Shown here: one piece after another, positions 20,535-29,429 of the stretch
How positions within the stretch are numbered: position 1 is the first letter of the stretch
How the letters are laid out: every line of letters starts with the position of its first letter
Assembly (NCBI RefSeq): GCF_019649055.1
Contig: NW_026570468.1
Coordinates: forward strand, 33,376-97,375
DNA from: Paramacrobiotus metropolitanus
Lineage: Eukaryota > Tardigrada > Eutardigrada > Parachela > Macrobiotidae
Direction of reading: 5' to 3'
Length of the DNA stretch: 64,000 nucleotides
Notes under the pieces: model-generated
Databases searched by the model: none
What the model saw: only the letters and a program-made list of their open reading frames with translations
Told to the model about the DNA's origin: nothing
Made by a program: the position numbers and the translations under genes

Positions 20535-20897
20535 TTAGCGTGGAACGCCCGCTAAACGGATATACTGCTGTGTCAGCCAACGGAGTTGTTTTCGATCTTG
20601 TTTCTCCCGCGGCTGTCTCAAAATAGCTGCTACGGCTGCGTCCACTTCCTCAGCATTTCTGTATTGGCTGACTGGACGGGCGTGAAGCTTCTTCAGTTTC
20701 TTCGGCTTCAGCGTCGGAGGTGGCGGAGGAATTATCATCGAAACTGGAGCTGATAGCTCCTTCGGTTTATCCTCCGTCTGCTTGGTGTCCTCTGTCTTCT
20801 TTGGACATTTCCGATAAGCCAGGCGCACAGCTGCTTTTCTAGCTGCCCAACGGAGGTGCGCACGCCAATACTGAACACTGGCGGCGGCTTTGGCCAT
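20535..20897 (-). CDS. Accessory protein G (small, basic, unknown)
   Basis: The ATG at 20897 (MAKAAASVQYWRAHL) gives 120 residues; the frame upstream starts with GTG. Strongly basic. An N-terminal helix rich in Ala, Trp and Arg is followed by a Pro/Lys linker with a PPPPP run, then a second basic helix. It may bind nucleic acid through charge alone. No family recognised. Confidence 0.6.
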   Translation of the reverse strand: MAKAAASVQYWRAHLRWAARKAAVRLAYRKCPKKTEDTKQTEDKPKELSAPVSMIIPPPPPTLKPKKLKKLHARPVSQYRNAEEVDAAVAAILRQPREKQDRKQLRWLTQQYIRLAGVPR

Positions 20898-21011
20898 CTG
20901 TTGAGCCACTACTTCCGGCGAGGGCCCGTCTATTAAATACGACGTGATTAAATCCTTATATAATCCATATGCGTAAATCCGTATTTCAGTAGGCTTAGAT
21001 TTTAACTTGGT

Positions 21012-21554
21012 TTAAGTAGATACACAGAGCCTACCACAAGCGACTTCTTCCGCTTCTTGTTTCTCCTTCTCCTGTTTGAGGTATTCGGTCAGTTGAGTTT
21101 CCAGGCGCTCGAGTTTGCGCTTCAGTACCATGCGGGTCCGATCATCCGCGAATAGATCTGCACCACGCTGCATTGTGTCCAGCGTCTGCACGGCTCGAGC
21201 ATAATCTTCTGCCTCCTCCTTGGAGTACCACTTGCCCGCAGCAACCAAATCACGCTGTGTCTGTTGCAGATTTGCACGCGCTTCCAACATCCGAAACGGA
21301 AAGCTACAGAAGTGATCCGAGTCCACTTCCGGCGCTTTCAACAAATAATTCTGGGTGAGGAGGGATTTCTCTTCGTCGCTGGATCCCAAATCTTGTTCTC
21401 TGGCTTTATCCAGCATTTTCCGAAGCCAAATCTCGCTGGGGTTTTCTCGTTCAATCGGAGTTACTTCCGATTGAAGCCACTCTTGAAAACTCCACTGCTC
21501 TGTGTGTTCTGACTCCGAATCCTGGGCTTCGTCAAGCATTGGAATGTTCTCCAT
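21012..21554 (-). CDS. Accessory protein H (coiled coil, unknown)
   Basis: The ATG at 21554 (MENIPMLDEAQ) gives 180 residues. A GTGCAG just upstream could be a splice acceptor. Acidic N-terminus with WSFQEWLQSE, a Ser/Asp/Glu patch, a central segment with HFCSFPFRMLEARANLQQ, and a C-terminal Lys/Glu heptad-like helix (about 125-170) that should form a coiled coil. Soluble, no catalytic motif. Not recognised. Confidence 0.62.
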   Translation of the reverse strand: MENIPMLDEAQDSESEHTEQWSFQEWLQSEVTPIERENPSEIWLRKMLDKAREQDLGSSDEEKSLLTQNYLLKAPEVDSDHFCSFPFRMLEARANLQQTQRDLVAAGKWYSKEEAEDYARAVQTLDTMQRGADLFADDRTRMVLKRKLERLETQLTEYLKQEKEKQEAEEVACGRLCVST

Positions 21555-22036
21555 TTTAAACTGCACCGTATTTATATTTTAAAAGATTTAAAGCAATAAG
21601 AATTAACGAAAATTCGGGAATGCTCAAATTCAGCACAATAAACAGAACTTCTAATGTGTGAAACTGAGGCGTGCAAGAAATTGCATGTTTTCGATTTCTA
21701 ACTGCCCTAAGCAGTCACTACTGAGGGTGGTTGGCCAGTTGCCAGTTTGTTGTGGTTTCGTCATTCGCCCTTGCAATATTTCGAGTTTTTCATTTTAAAT
21801 TCTTTTTATTTCGACTTAATTCGACGTTTCCGGTTACCATTCCAATTTATTTAAAACACCAATTATAAATCTACGAGAATTTATCGATATCGGATGAAAC
21901 GTAAGTACAAAACCATCATAAAGACCTCAGTAACGTGTGCGACGTACCGTTAACACCAAACATGAATTTGCAATGCAAACTACTATTTTTTGTCACAGGT
22001 TTCCATTCCGTTCATTGCCCATCTGGTGGAACTCTC
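21555..22036. other. Spacer between accessory genes H and I
   Basis: No gene seen. Confidence 0.5.
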
Positions 22037-22732
22037 TCAGTCCGAGTCATATCCTCGTTTAGTGCCACGCTGCTTCTGATCCTGCAGGATAACAGCATCC
22101 TGAAGTGGGAATTCATCCCTTGGCTGGGTTGCTTGGTTGTCGACGCGAGCCAGCATTTGCTCGTAAGTTTCTGTCGCGCCATTGTCTCCCAATTCTCCTG
22201 CGTCCAATCCGACTGCAGAGATCGTGAAAACCGGATATTTCACGATATTAATGTTGTGATTTCGGCGTAATTCATAGGCCAAATGTCCAATCTCCCGCGC
22301 GTTCTTCGGATCGGTGCACAGAAAACGCCATATGCGGTTGTCAGCTGGATGTTCGAAATTCAGCGTAGCCAAGTATTCGTTGAATTTCTTGACGGACATC
22401 ACGCATCCAGCCTGGATGCACAATTCTCCAATGTAAATGCGAGTATCTGGATGAATCGTAATGTATTCATCCTTGGTTCCTTCATTCATGATTTTATGTG
22501 GCTTTGGGTAGTTGCCAACACCACGAGCAAAATCCTTATCCGTTGGAGGCAATTCGTATTCGTCCTCCTCAGTTTCCTGTCCGCTATCCGACTCAAATGC
22601 AGAGCTGGGCGATTCTTCCTCCAGCATTTCGTCACCATCAGTTTCCGATTCACTATCCAGCTGAATTTCAGGCCAATTTCCTGCCGTTTGATTGCCATCA
22701 GCCGGGGCCTCTTGATCCTTACGAGGATTCAT
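22037..22732 (-). CDS. Accessory protein I of the giant element (acidic, unknown)
   Basis: 231 residues, ATG start (MNPRKDQEAP). The first ~65 residues are disordered and very acidic with Ser/Glu/Asp clusters. Residues ~70-175 look globular, with alternating hydrophobic strands and helices (YITIHPDTRIYIGELCIQAGCVMSVKKF region, then an ELRRNHNINIVKYP region). The tail is Gln/Asp-rich and ends basic-acidic. It sits directly downstream of pol, where retroviruses carry env or accessory genes, but it has no signal peptide or membrane segment. Not recognised. Confidence 0.65.
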   Translation of the reverse strand: MNPRKDQEAPADGNQTAGNWPEIQLDSESETDGDEMLEEESPSSAFESDSGQETEEDEYELPPTDKDFARGVGNYPKPHKIMNEGTKDEYITIHPDTRIYIGELCIQAGCVMSVKKFNEYLATLNFEHPADNRIWRFLCTDPKNAREIGHLAYELRRNHNINIVKYPVFTISAVGLDAGELGDNGATETYEQMLARVDNQATQPRDEFPLQDAVILQDQKQRGTKRGYDSD

Positions 22733-23128
22733 CGTGTTTTCAGGTAAAAGTTACTGTGCAGATCAAAAGTGGAAGTGAAAACTATTCACACGCTACTGTC
22801 GTTAATTTTAAACTGGCTTTTCCGCGCCTTTCTCGAGTAACTAATTCAACATTTTATCGTACAACTTCCAACCCGGATATGGTAAAATTCAAGGAGTTTA
22901 TTTGATAATATTATATGAGCTTCGGCCCTACTGTCCAATGCCCACTTGTACGATTTTGTACGTACTTCTTAGTACCATATCGTTTTCGAATTCAGTATAA
23001 CCACCATGCGCCCATAACGCATTAATTAATCTAGTATATACAGGTAAAACGCTGAAACTTGACGGGAATTAAAAGATGAAATCATGTACAATATTTACAC
23101 AGGTACCGTGTACCTAATTAACTTGATT
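22733..23128. other. Spacer between pol and the accessory region
   Basis: No gene. AT-rich; the boundary between the retroviral core and the accessory half. Confidence 0.5.
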
Positions 23129-24709
23129 TTATTTCCGCTCACTTGTTCTGCTCCAACAATGCACGCAATCCTCTTCATATTGTAAGACTTCGCTTTCAAT
23201 TTCCGGCCAATATAACCGCAACTCATAAAGGATATAGTCCAGCACCCGCACATTACTGAAAAATTTGTGCTTCAATCGCCAGTGTACCGATTCGAGTAAT
23301 AATGTACGCCATTGATATGGTACAATTATTCTGTGTACTTTCTCAGGCGATTTATCAACATAGCACATATATCCGCTCTTATTAATTATGTTCGGTAGGT
23401 GTTGCTGAACATATCGAGAATTATCTTCCAGGACGCCATCGGCCAGCGCCTTCCACATCTGCACGTCAGAACATTCGGACTGACGGAAACGCCAGAACTC
23501 GGGACGCTCCAGAATATCATCGTTTATGTGTCCAATCGGCCAATACTGCTCTTTTGGCTTAGCCCAATCTGGAGTTTCCGGTAAGGTTACAATATCACTC
23601 ATTTTACCCGTCTGCTCTGGTTTGCTTTCCGTACAATTCACCTCCGTTTCAAATATTCCGCAAAATATGTCAGTTTTCAGTGGCATGTTGGTGGGTAATT
23701 TTGCATCGTTTGGGGCCATGTCATGTGAAGAACGTATTTTATCCTGTTCTTTTAATTGTGGTGATGCCGTAGGTTCCGATTTGATACGCTTACTCGGAAC
23801 CTGACGATCTTCCACTGTTATCATCATCTGGGATGCATTCGGTTGCTCTGCTTCTTTATTTACGACATTATTTTCAACAAATTTGTCGACGCTTCGATCA
23901 CGTTTCCTTTTTGCATGTTCAACGGCGAATTTCACCACGGGTTTACTGACTCGGCCTGATCTTGTGCGAACCACCGGGGCCATCTGTTGTTTCTCTAAAT
24001 ATTCGGCGTATTCCTTATCAAGGGGCGAAGTTGCCATTTCCGGCGTCGGCAACACGGGCGGAGGAGCCGGAGCTTCCTCTATCGTATCGGGGCATTCTTT
24101 CTCCATGCACGAAAGCAATTTCAAGGGACGCTCGTCTGCCAAAATGGCATCAACGTCACGGAAGCAGTAAGGTTTTAATCTAGATACATGTACTGTATCT
24201 AGCTTAACGTTCCCTTTTTTATTGCTTTTCACTACGTAATGAACGGGGCTACTTTGCCTAACTACTTCCCAACCGGCGGTCCACTTAGGCATTAAACTGG
24301 GATTTTTTCCTAATTTTCTGTGTAGTACATAGACTAACACGTGATCACCGGGATTATATTTTACCTCCGAAGTATTAACGTCGTATCGTATTTTATCTTT
24401 TAGTTTGTTCCTGAATTCTTCGGCGTTCACTATCTCCAATGCCTCACCAAGGCCGCGGTGCATCTGCTGCACATACACGTGCGCAGGTACCACAAAGTCT
24501 TCGTCCAACGGAAGGAAATTCGCCATGGGAAGCCGCATTTCCTGTCCATACATCATAAAGAATGGTGAGTGTTGCGTTCGTTCAACAGTTTTAGCATTAA
24601 AGGCCGCTGTGAGCGCCGGCAAAAATACGTCCCAATCATTTTGCTTTTCGTTTACGTATTTCGCTAATGCTCTTTTTAATTTCTCCGACACGTTTCTCAA
24701 CAAGACCAT
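23129..24709 (-). CDS. Pol C-terminal part: integrase C-domain plus extra H2C2 module
   Basis: The 526-residue frame overlaps the end of the upstream RT/integrase frame (24636-24709) and continues it. Residues ~1-70 complete the integrase catalytic fold (FLPALTAAFN, YGQEMRLP typical of Ty3/gypsy). Residues ~125-190 form the C-terminal DNA-binding domain (YNPGDHVLVY, then LDTVHVSRLKPY). A ~170-residue Glu/Pro/Arg-rich linker carries a TCACATGACATGG junction copy. The last ~140 residues repeat the integrase zinc-binding module (H-x4-H and C-x2-C kept, YWPEIES). The frame begins one codon after the catalytic Glu of the upstream ORF, so this copy has either a 1-nt lesion or a +1 recoding site there. 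The listed ATG is inside pol and probably not a real start. Confidence 0.8.
   Translation of the reverse strand: MVLLRNVSEKLKRALAKYVNEKQNDWDVFLPALTAAFNAKTVERTQHSPFFMMYGQEMRLPMANFLPLDEDFVVPAHVYVQQMHRGLGEALEIVNAEEFRNKLKDKIRYDVNTSEVKYNPGDHVLVYVLHRKLGKNPSLMPKWTAGWEVVRQSSPVHYVVKSNKKGNVKLDTVHVSRLKPYCFRDVDAILADERPLKLLSCMEKECPDTIEEAPAPPPVLPTPEMATSPLDKEYAEYLEKQQMAPVVRTRSGRVSKPVVKFAVEHAKRKRDRSVDKFVENNVVNKEAEQPNASQMMITVEDRQVPSKRIKSEPTASPQLKEQDKIRSSHDMAPNDAKLPTNMPLKTDIFCGIFETEVNCTESKPEQTGKMSDIVTLPETPDWAKPKEQYWPIGHINDDILERPEFWRFRQSECSDVQMWKALADGVLEDNSRYVQQHLPNIINKSGYMCYVDKSPEKVHRIIVPYQWRTLLLESVHWRLKHKFFSNVRVLDYILYELRLYWPEIESEVLQYEEDCVHCWSRTSERK
23712..23731 (-). repeat. Internal copy of the LTR/PBS junction (copy 3)
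   Basis: GGGGCCATGTCATGTGAAGA matches 34701-34720 at 18 of 20 nt. It is in frame inside pol and encodes SSHDMAP, upstream of the third H2C2 module. Confidence 0.8.
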
Positions 24710-27089
24710 TGCCCTGCTGGTGGCCAGACGCTGTGGGAGCGTGGGCTACACCCGAAAGCGCTAATAATTCCCGAAATAACTCTGACATGAAGTTACTTCC
24801 TCTGTCAGACGTTATGTGCGCAGGCATTCCAAAGACAGTCATGATTCTGCGATAAAAGAATAACGCCAAAGTCGCTGCGTCGTTGCGTTCAACGGCTTCC
24901 GCGACTACGTATTTGCTTCCGTAGTCAACTGCAATAATTATGTTTTTGTTGCCAGATTCCGTTGAGGGAAGTGCCGGGGCAACATCAATTGCCCATACCA
25001 TTCTAGGAGGAACAGTAGGATTCGTTTGTAATTGACCAGCCGGGGCTGTCGCCGGCGTGTTCTGAGCAAGGCAAGCATGACACGATGCACAGTACTGTCT
25101 CACGGATTCGTACATGCGGGGCCAATAAAAATATTTATAAATTCTTTTATAGGTTGCCAACACTCCAAGGTGAGCTGCAAGCGGGGAATCGTGGTTTTCC
25201 CGCAGGAAATCAACTCGACGATGCACAGGTACATACATGCAATAATAAATCTTTTTATTTAACTCGAATTTATAGTACACTTCGCCCTGTCGAACTGTAA
25301 ACTTATTTAAATGTAACCGTTCATGCTCAGACATTTTCTCCTTGTTATTTTCTAGTAATAATTTCCAACGAACGATGCGTGCATCCCTCGACTGTTCATT
25401 AGCCCAGTACGCGGCCTTTTCATCCTGTACTAATTTTTGTATTTTATTAGCGTCAAACGCTTCTTCCTCGAATTTATTAATTACTTTTAACTCCATCGAC
25501 ATTGCCGTTATTTCCATTAATTTATCGGGATACTCCCTGTCCAATACTTTGTAGCACAACTCGATCATGGATGCATCTCCGACAAACGGATATGTCTGAC
25601 GATAGTCAAATTCGATATCGGACTCATCAGATGCTGGTTCCGGTTGCTCGCCTGGATTGCGGCTCAATGCGTCTGCGATCACGTTCTCTTTTCCGGGAAT
25701 GTGAACTGGTTTCGTATTAAATTGCTGTACGTACAGGGCCCAACGCCCAAGACGACCCGCTGCGTCTCTCATATTGTGCAAAAATACTAAGGCCTGATGA
25801 TCGGTCTGCACTTCAAACAGGTAATCTGATAAATAATGCCGCCATTTTTTAAGGGCACAAATTAGCGCATATGCCTCAAGTTCCGTAGGAAAATATAACC
25901 GCTTTTGTGTATCAGTTAATTTCCTGCTCAAATAAGCAATTGGCCTCCAGTTAGACGCAACTTCCGTTTGCTGTCCTTTAGGGCACTGCATTAAAACTGC
26001 ACCAACTGCAATTGTACTCGCATCCACGACAACGCGCGAAGTGGCTTCGGGGTCATATCTAGCCAAAACCGGTGCCGAGGTAAGTGCATCTTTTAATTCC
26101 TCAACTGATCTGATTTGTTCATCGCCCCATTCGAACTCAACTTTTTTCGGTATCAATCTCTGTAATGGTTCTGCTTTCTCTTGGAAATTTTTAATAAACT
26201 GGCGATAATAGCCAACCATTCCTAAAAACCTTAAAATGTCCTTCTTATCCTTAATTGGACCAAATTCCCGTACGGCTTTAATTTTATCTGGGTCCGTACT
26301 AATTCCATGTTCATCTACAGTGTGACCAAGGAAAGTGATACTGTTTACAAACAACTCAGTTTTTTCTGGACTTATCGTCCATCCACACTCTTGGAGACGA
26401 AGGAATAACTCCTCGAGATCGCGCATGTGATCCTTTAAATTTTTAGAGAACACGATGATGTCGTCTATGAATACGAGCACATTGCGCCACTTCATGTTGG
26501 CCAATGTCAAATCCATTGCACGCTGGAACGCGGACGGCGCGTCCTTCATCCCAAACGGAAGTACCTTATATTGAAAGGTAAATTCCTCTCCTACCATGGT
26601 AGTTTTTGCTCTGTCTTCTGGCTTAATTTTTATCTGCCAGAACCCCGATTTTAGATCAATTTTCGAAAATACTGTCGCCTTATCTAGAGCATTTAAAATA
26701 TCATCGACGCGTGGTAGTGGATACGAACTACCAAGGAGGCGCTCATTCAATTTTCTGAAATCAACCGTAAGTCTTCTGGATTTATCCTTTTTCTTCACTA
26801 TACATATAGGACTTCCCCATGCTGAATTTGTAGGCTCGATTATCCCATCTTTTATCATTTCAGCCGTTTTGGCCTGTAACCACTTCCTGTCTTCAAACGA
26901 AGTCCTATACGGCGGCGTCCGTACCGGCGCACTATTTCCAGTATCCACTGAATGCTCATATATCGTACAGCATCCAACCGGACGTGCTTTAGTGGGCAGT
27001 ACAGCTTTTGCTTTATAGAAAATTTCTTTTAACGCCTGTTTATCCGGACAAATATCTCCGATTTTAATTTTGAAAATGTCTCTTCTGTT
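24636..27089 (-). CDS. Pol: reverse transcriptase, RNase H and integrase core
   Basis: The frame is open from 27089 with no clear ATG, so it is expressed by frameshift from the preceding ORF, which it overlaps by ~60 nt in the -1 frame. Counting from GTG at 26948 (770 residues): RT ~20-210 with SGFWQI, LPFGMKDAPSAF and the active-site FIDD (160-163; YxDD is more usual); RNase H ~300-430 with D309 and D383; integrase zinc module with H586, H593, C623, C626; integrase core with D655, D715 and E751. Just upstream is the GCCTIYEH region typical of gypsy pol before RT. The frame stops soon after E751; the rest of the integrase is in the next frame. All catalytic residues are present. It makes and integrates the cDNA of the element. 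Confidence 0.92.
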   Translation of the reverse strand, partial: NRRDIFKIKIGDICPDKQALKEIFYKAKAVLPTKARPVGCCTIYEHSVDTGNSAPVRTPPYRTSFEDRKWLQAKTAEMIKDGIIEPTNSAWGSPICIVKKKDKSRRLTVDFRKLNERLLGSSYPLPRVDDILNALDKATVFSKIDLKSGFWQIKIKPEDRAKTTMVGEEFTFQYKVLPFGMKDAPSAFQRAMDLTLANMKWRNVLVFIDDIIVFSKNLKDHMRDLEELFLRLQECGWTISPEKTELFVNSITFLGHTVDEHGISTDPDKIKAVREFGPIKDKKDILRFLGMVGYYRQFIKNFQEKAEPLQRLIPKKVEFEWGDEQIRSVEELKDALTSAPVLARYDPEATSRVVVDASTIAVGAVLMQCPKGQQTEVASNWRPIAYLSRKLTDTQKRLYFPTELEAYALICALKKWRHYLSDYLFEVQTDHQALVFLHNMRDAAGRLGRWALYVQQFNTKPVHIPGKENVIADALSRNPGEQPEPASDESDIEFDYRQTYPFVGDASMIELCYKVLDREYPDKLMEITAMSMELKVINKFEEEAFDANKIQKLVQDEKAAYWANEQSRDARIVRWKLLLENNKEKMSEHERLHLNKFTVRQGEVYYKFELNKKIYYCMYVPVHRRVDFLRENHDSPLAAHLGVLATYKRIYKYFYWPRMYESVRQYCASCHACLAQNTPATAPAGQLQTNPTVPPRMVWAIDVAPALPSTESGNKNIIIAVDYGSKYVVAEAVERNDAATLALFFYRRIMTVFGMPAHITSDRGSNFMSELFRELLALSGVAHAPTASGHQQGNGLVEKRVGEIKKSISEIRKRKAK

Positions 27090-29428
27090 TCAGGATCAAC
27101 TGCGTTATTTGGAACTGCGTTTTGGATCTGGATTGCACGGCATTCACATATTCTTTCCTGTACCGGCACTCCGTTATTATCCCTCGGTACGCGGCAGAAT
27201 TCATCATGATAATTTTCATTATATTCTGGTGTGTCAATCTGATACACCTCGTCAACGGCGACGATACTTCCCAGGTTCGTATCTTTATTTAAAATTAATT
27301 GTTTATCAGATACATTCATAACGCATACACGGCAATTGCCTTTTTCATTCAAAGATACGACACCATCAAATAGTAGCGCGTTTTTATTATTTTCGGGAAT
27401 TTTCCCTTCGTACAGATACGGCTTTGTCTGCAAATTTGCCTCGTTAAATCGTTGCAGGCTTTCCGGTGATAGATCCGTCGTTGCCCGGATAATTCCTTGA
27501 CTGTGCGGCTGAATTATAACGGGTAAAACCGGAAATAATTCCATCTTAAAGAATTCCACTGGGCCAGGTTCCGGCTCAACACTATAAATATCCATTTCTG
27601 GTAGTATCATGTCGTGTGATGCACTGTTTTCTGGTTGACTTGTAGTTGCTTCTACTTGCTGAATGTGTGCTCTCTGTATGCCGGCTCCACACCATCTCGT
27701 GTACACACAAGCGGGGATTTCCGTCGATTCCCGTACATCCTGCGATCTTTTAGGCAAGCTATGACGCACCACTTCCGGCGGTGGCTGGCTTTCCATTGCC
27801 AACTGCTTTACCGTCTGCTGCTGTATGCGATACTGTTTTCGGCGGCGGCTTGCACCCGATTTCCTTTTTCTACGCACAAAGCCTGCCTGATCATCCGATT
27901 GTGATTCCACTGGGCTGAAAATTCCTGAGTGAAATGAATTGTCCGCGAATTCCACTGGCGGCGGAATGACCATGTTATTCTGCTGTATTTGATTCCATAT
28001 CCGGTGCTGCTCTTCGATACTGACATCTGCTATTGCAGCTTGATTCAACTGGATTTCTGGGTTACTCCAGTCTGGAATTATCTTCTTCCTTTGGCCATGA
28101 AATGCCACCGACGGATCCGGCGGAGCTCCAGAAAATACTACCGTATCACTTGGACTTAATTTGGCCATCGGCCGCACTGCCGAGATATCCAAACCGAACG
28201 GTAATTTTGACAGCGCTTGCTCTTGTGTTAATTGTTGCTTCTCCGCCTGTCTATCCTCATAGGAGACCGGAACTCTTCCCATGTCAATTGGCTGCATACT
28301 TGGCTCAGATATAAACCTGCCATTTTCAAACTCACCAGCCGGAGCAGGATTCTCCGGAGAAAACGTAACCTTTTTCTTCTTCTCCTGTGCGGCTAAATGT
28401 TCGGTACGGTGCGTACTCATAAAATGCTGTCGTAGATTCATTGAATTACGGCACACTTCACATTCTTTTTCGTACTGTTCAATCTGAATAATAATATCCG
28501 GCCAATAGAAAATTTTTACGAGATAAGGATATAATTTTTCCCGTGGTCCGTAGACCTGATTATGAATTAACAGGTCGTGGAATTTTGCAATTAGTTTCTC
28601 CCGCCACTGAAATGGCACATAAATTCGCGGACATTGACCATCATGATCGGGGATACGACAGATTAACCCTTCAAACGTGAGTAAACGGTTCAACTCGTAC
28701 TTCAGAAAGTTTGTGCTGGCATTTTGCGGGCTATTTAAAAGCCTCAACCACATCCGACTATCCATACAGTTCTGCTGCTCTTTTTTCCAGAATTCCACAT
28801 CCCGGAATTCTTTCTCTGTCGGAAACCTGTCTTTGTCCTGCGGCCTGGTTGGCGGCATCATCCATCTCATCAATTCTGGGTTTCTCGCAATGCGTGGCGG
28901 ATATTCCCGATCGTGCGTCTCATCGACGTGTTGATGAGTAAAATCAATCGGTACAACGTTGAGAACCTTATTGCCGAATACCACGCATTCAACCGTTTTA
29001 TTTGTCCTTTTAGGGAAACCCGCAAACGTATACTGTTCATCCGGTAAAATGTGTAACAACGCTGCCAACGTGGTGAGAGATTTAATTGGTTTATTATCAC
29101 CCCCACAAACTTGACTAGCATTTATCGCTAAACAGCGCCCCGTTTTATTTGTCATTTCTTTTTCAGATGCGTTGGGCACTGTCGAAACTGGCTGCTGCTG
29201 CCTTTTATCCTTTTTCCTGTTCTCCTTACTTTTCTGTTGCGGCTCACCGCCTCCCCCACAAACTTGACTTGGACTGGGAGTTACTTCCATTGCCGGTACG
29301 ACAGGTTCTGTTATCTTTGGCTGTACATATCCTTTGACTGCTTCCTTTACAGCTTCTTCCAAGAATTCCTTATCCCTTTTATCGGATCCGGGTGGCATCG
29401 GTTTGGGCGCCATGTTGTGTGAGGCCAT
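27029..29428 (-). CDS. Linker ORF between Gag-Pro and RT, with an extra H2C2 module
   Basis: 799 residues. Its ATG is 1 nt after the Gag stop (TGACATG). The first codons (MASHNMAP) are a copy of the LTR/PBS junction. Layout: Lys/Glu-rich start; two SQVCGG motifs near 55 and 108, encoded by PPT-like DNA; a ~210-330 module homologous to the integrase zinc-binding domain (H-x4-H, FYWPDI, C-x2-C); a long disordered stretch of ~330-600; and a C-terminal ~610-760 domain of the kind between protease and RT in gypsy pol (beta-rich, LSPESLQRFNEA and NLGSIVAVDEV). No catalytic residues of its own. It overlaps the RT frame by ~60 nt. An independent protein is as likely as a Gag-Pol bridge. Confidence 0.8.
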   Translation of the reverse strand: MASHNMAPKPMPPGSDKRDKEFLEEAVKEAVKGYVQPKITEPVVPAMEVTPSPSQVCGGGGEPQQKSKENRKKDKRQQQPVSTVPNASEKEMTNKTGRCLAINASQVCGGDNKPIKSLTTLAALLHILPDEQYTFAGFPKRTNKTVECVVFGNKVLNVVPIDFTHQHVDETHDREYPPRIARNPELMRWMMPPTRPQDKDRFPTEKEFRDVEFWKKEQQNCMDSRMWLRLLNSPQNASTNFLKYELNRLLTFEGLICRIPDHDGQCPRIYVPFQWREKLIAKFHDLLIHNQVYGPREKLYPYLVKIFYWPDIIIQIEQYEKECEVCRNSMNLRQHFMSTHRTEHLAAQEKKKKVTFSPENPAPAGEFENGRFISEPSMQPIDMGRVPVSYEDRQAEKQQLTQEQALSKLPFGLDISAVRPMAKLSPSDTVVFSGAPPDPSVAFHGQRKKIIPDWSNPEIQLNQAAIADVSIEEQHRIWNQIQQNNMVIPPPVEFADNSFHSGIFSPVESQSDDQAGFVRRKRKSGASRRRKQYRIQQQTVKQLAMESQPPPEVVRHSLPKRSQDVRESTEIPACVYTRWCGAGIQRAHIQQVEATTSQPENSASHDMILPEMDIYSVEPEPGPVEFFKMELFPVLPVIIQPHSQGIIRATTDLSPESLQRFNEANLQTKPYLYEGKIPENNKNALLFDGVVSLNEKGNCRVCVMNVSDKQLILNKDTNLGSIVAVDEVYQIDTPEYNENYHDEFCRVPRDNNGVPVQERICECRAIQIQNAVPNNAVDPETEETFSKLKSEIFVRINRR
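27608..27619 (-). repeat. Internal copy of the LTR/PBS junction (copy 4)
   Basis: CATGTCGTGTGA is a 12-nt exact match to 34706-34717. In frame it encodes SHDM at the start of the PR-RT linker domain. Confidence 0.6.
29097..29110 (-). repeat. Internal copy of the PPT/3' LTR junction
   Basis: TCACCCCCACAAAC is a 14-nt exact match to 9481-9494, i.e. GTTTGTGGGGGTGA in element sense, including the first LTR bases. A candidate central PPT. Confidence 0.7.
29253..29263 (-). repeat. Second internal PPT-like copy
   Basis: CCCCCACAAAC matches the PPT and shares a further TTGACT with the copy at 29101. Confidence 0.6.
29405..29422 (-). repeat. Internal copy of the LTR/PBS junction (copy 5)
   Basis: GGGCGCCATGTTGTGTGA matches 34700-34717 at 17 of 18 nt. 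It overlaps the start of the linker ORF directly after the Gag stop. Confidence 0.85.
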
Positions 29429-29429
29429 G

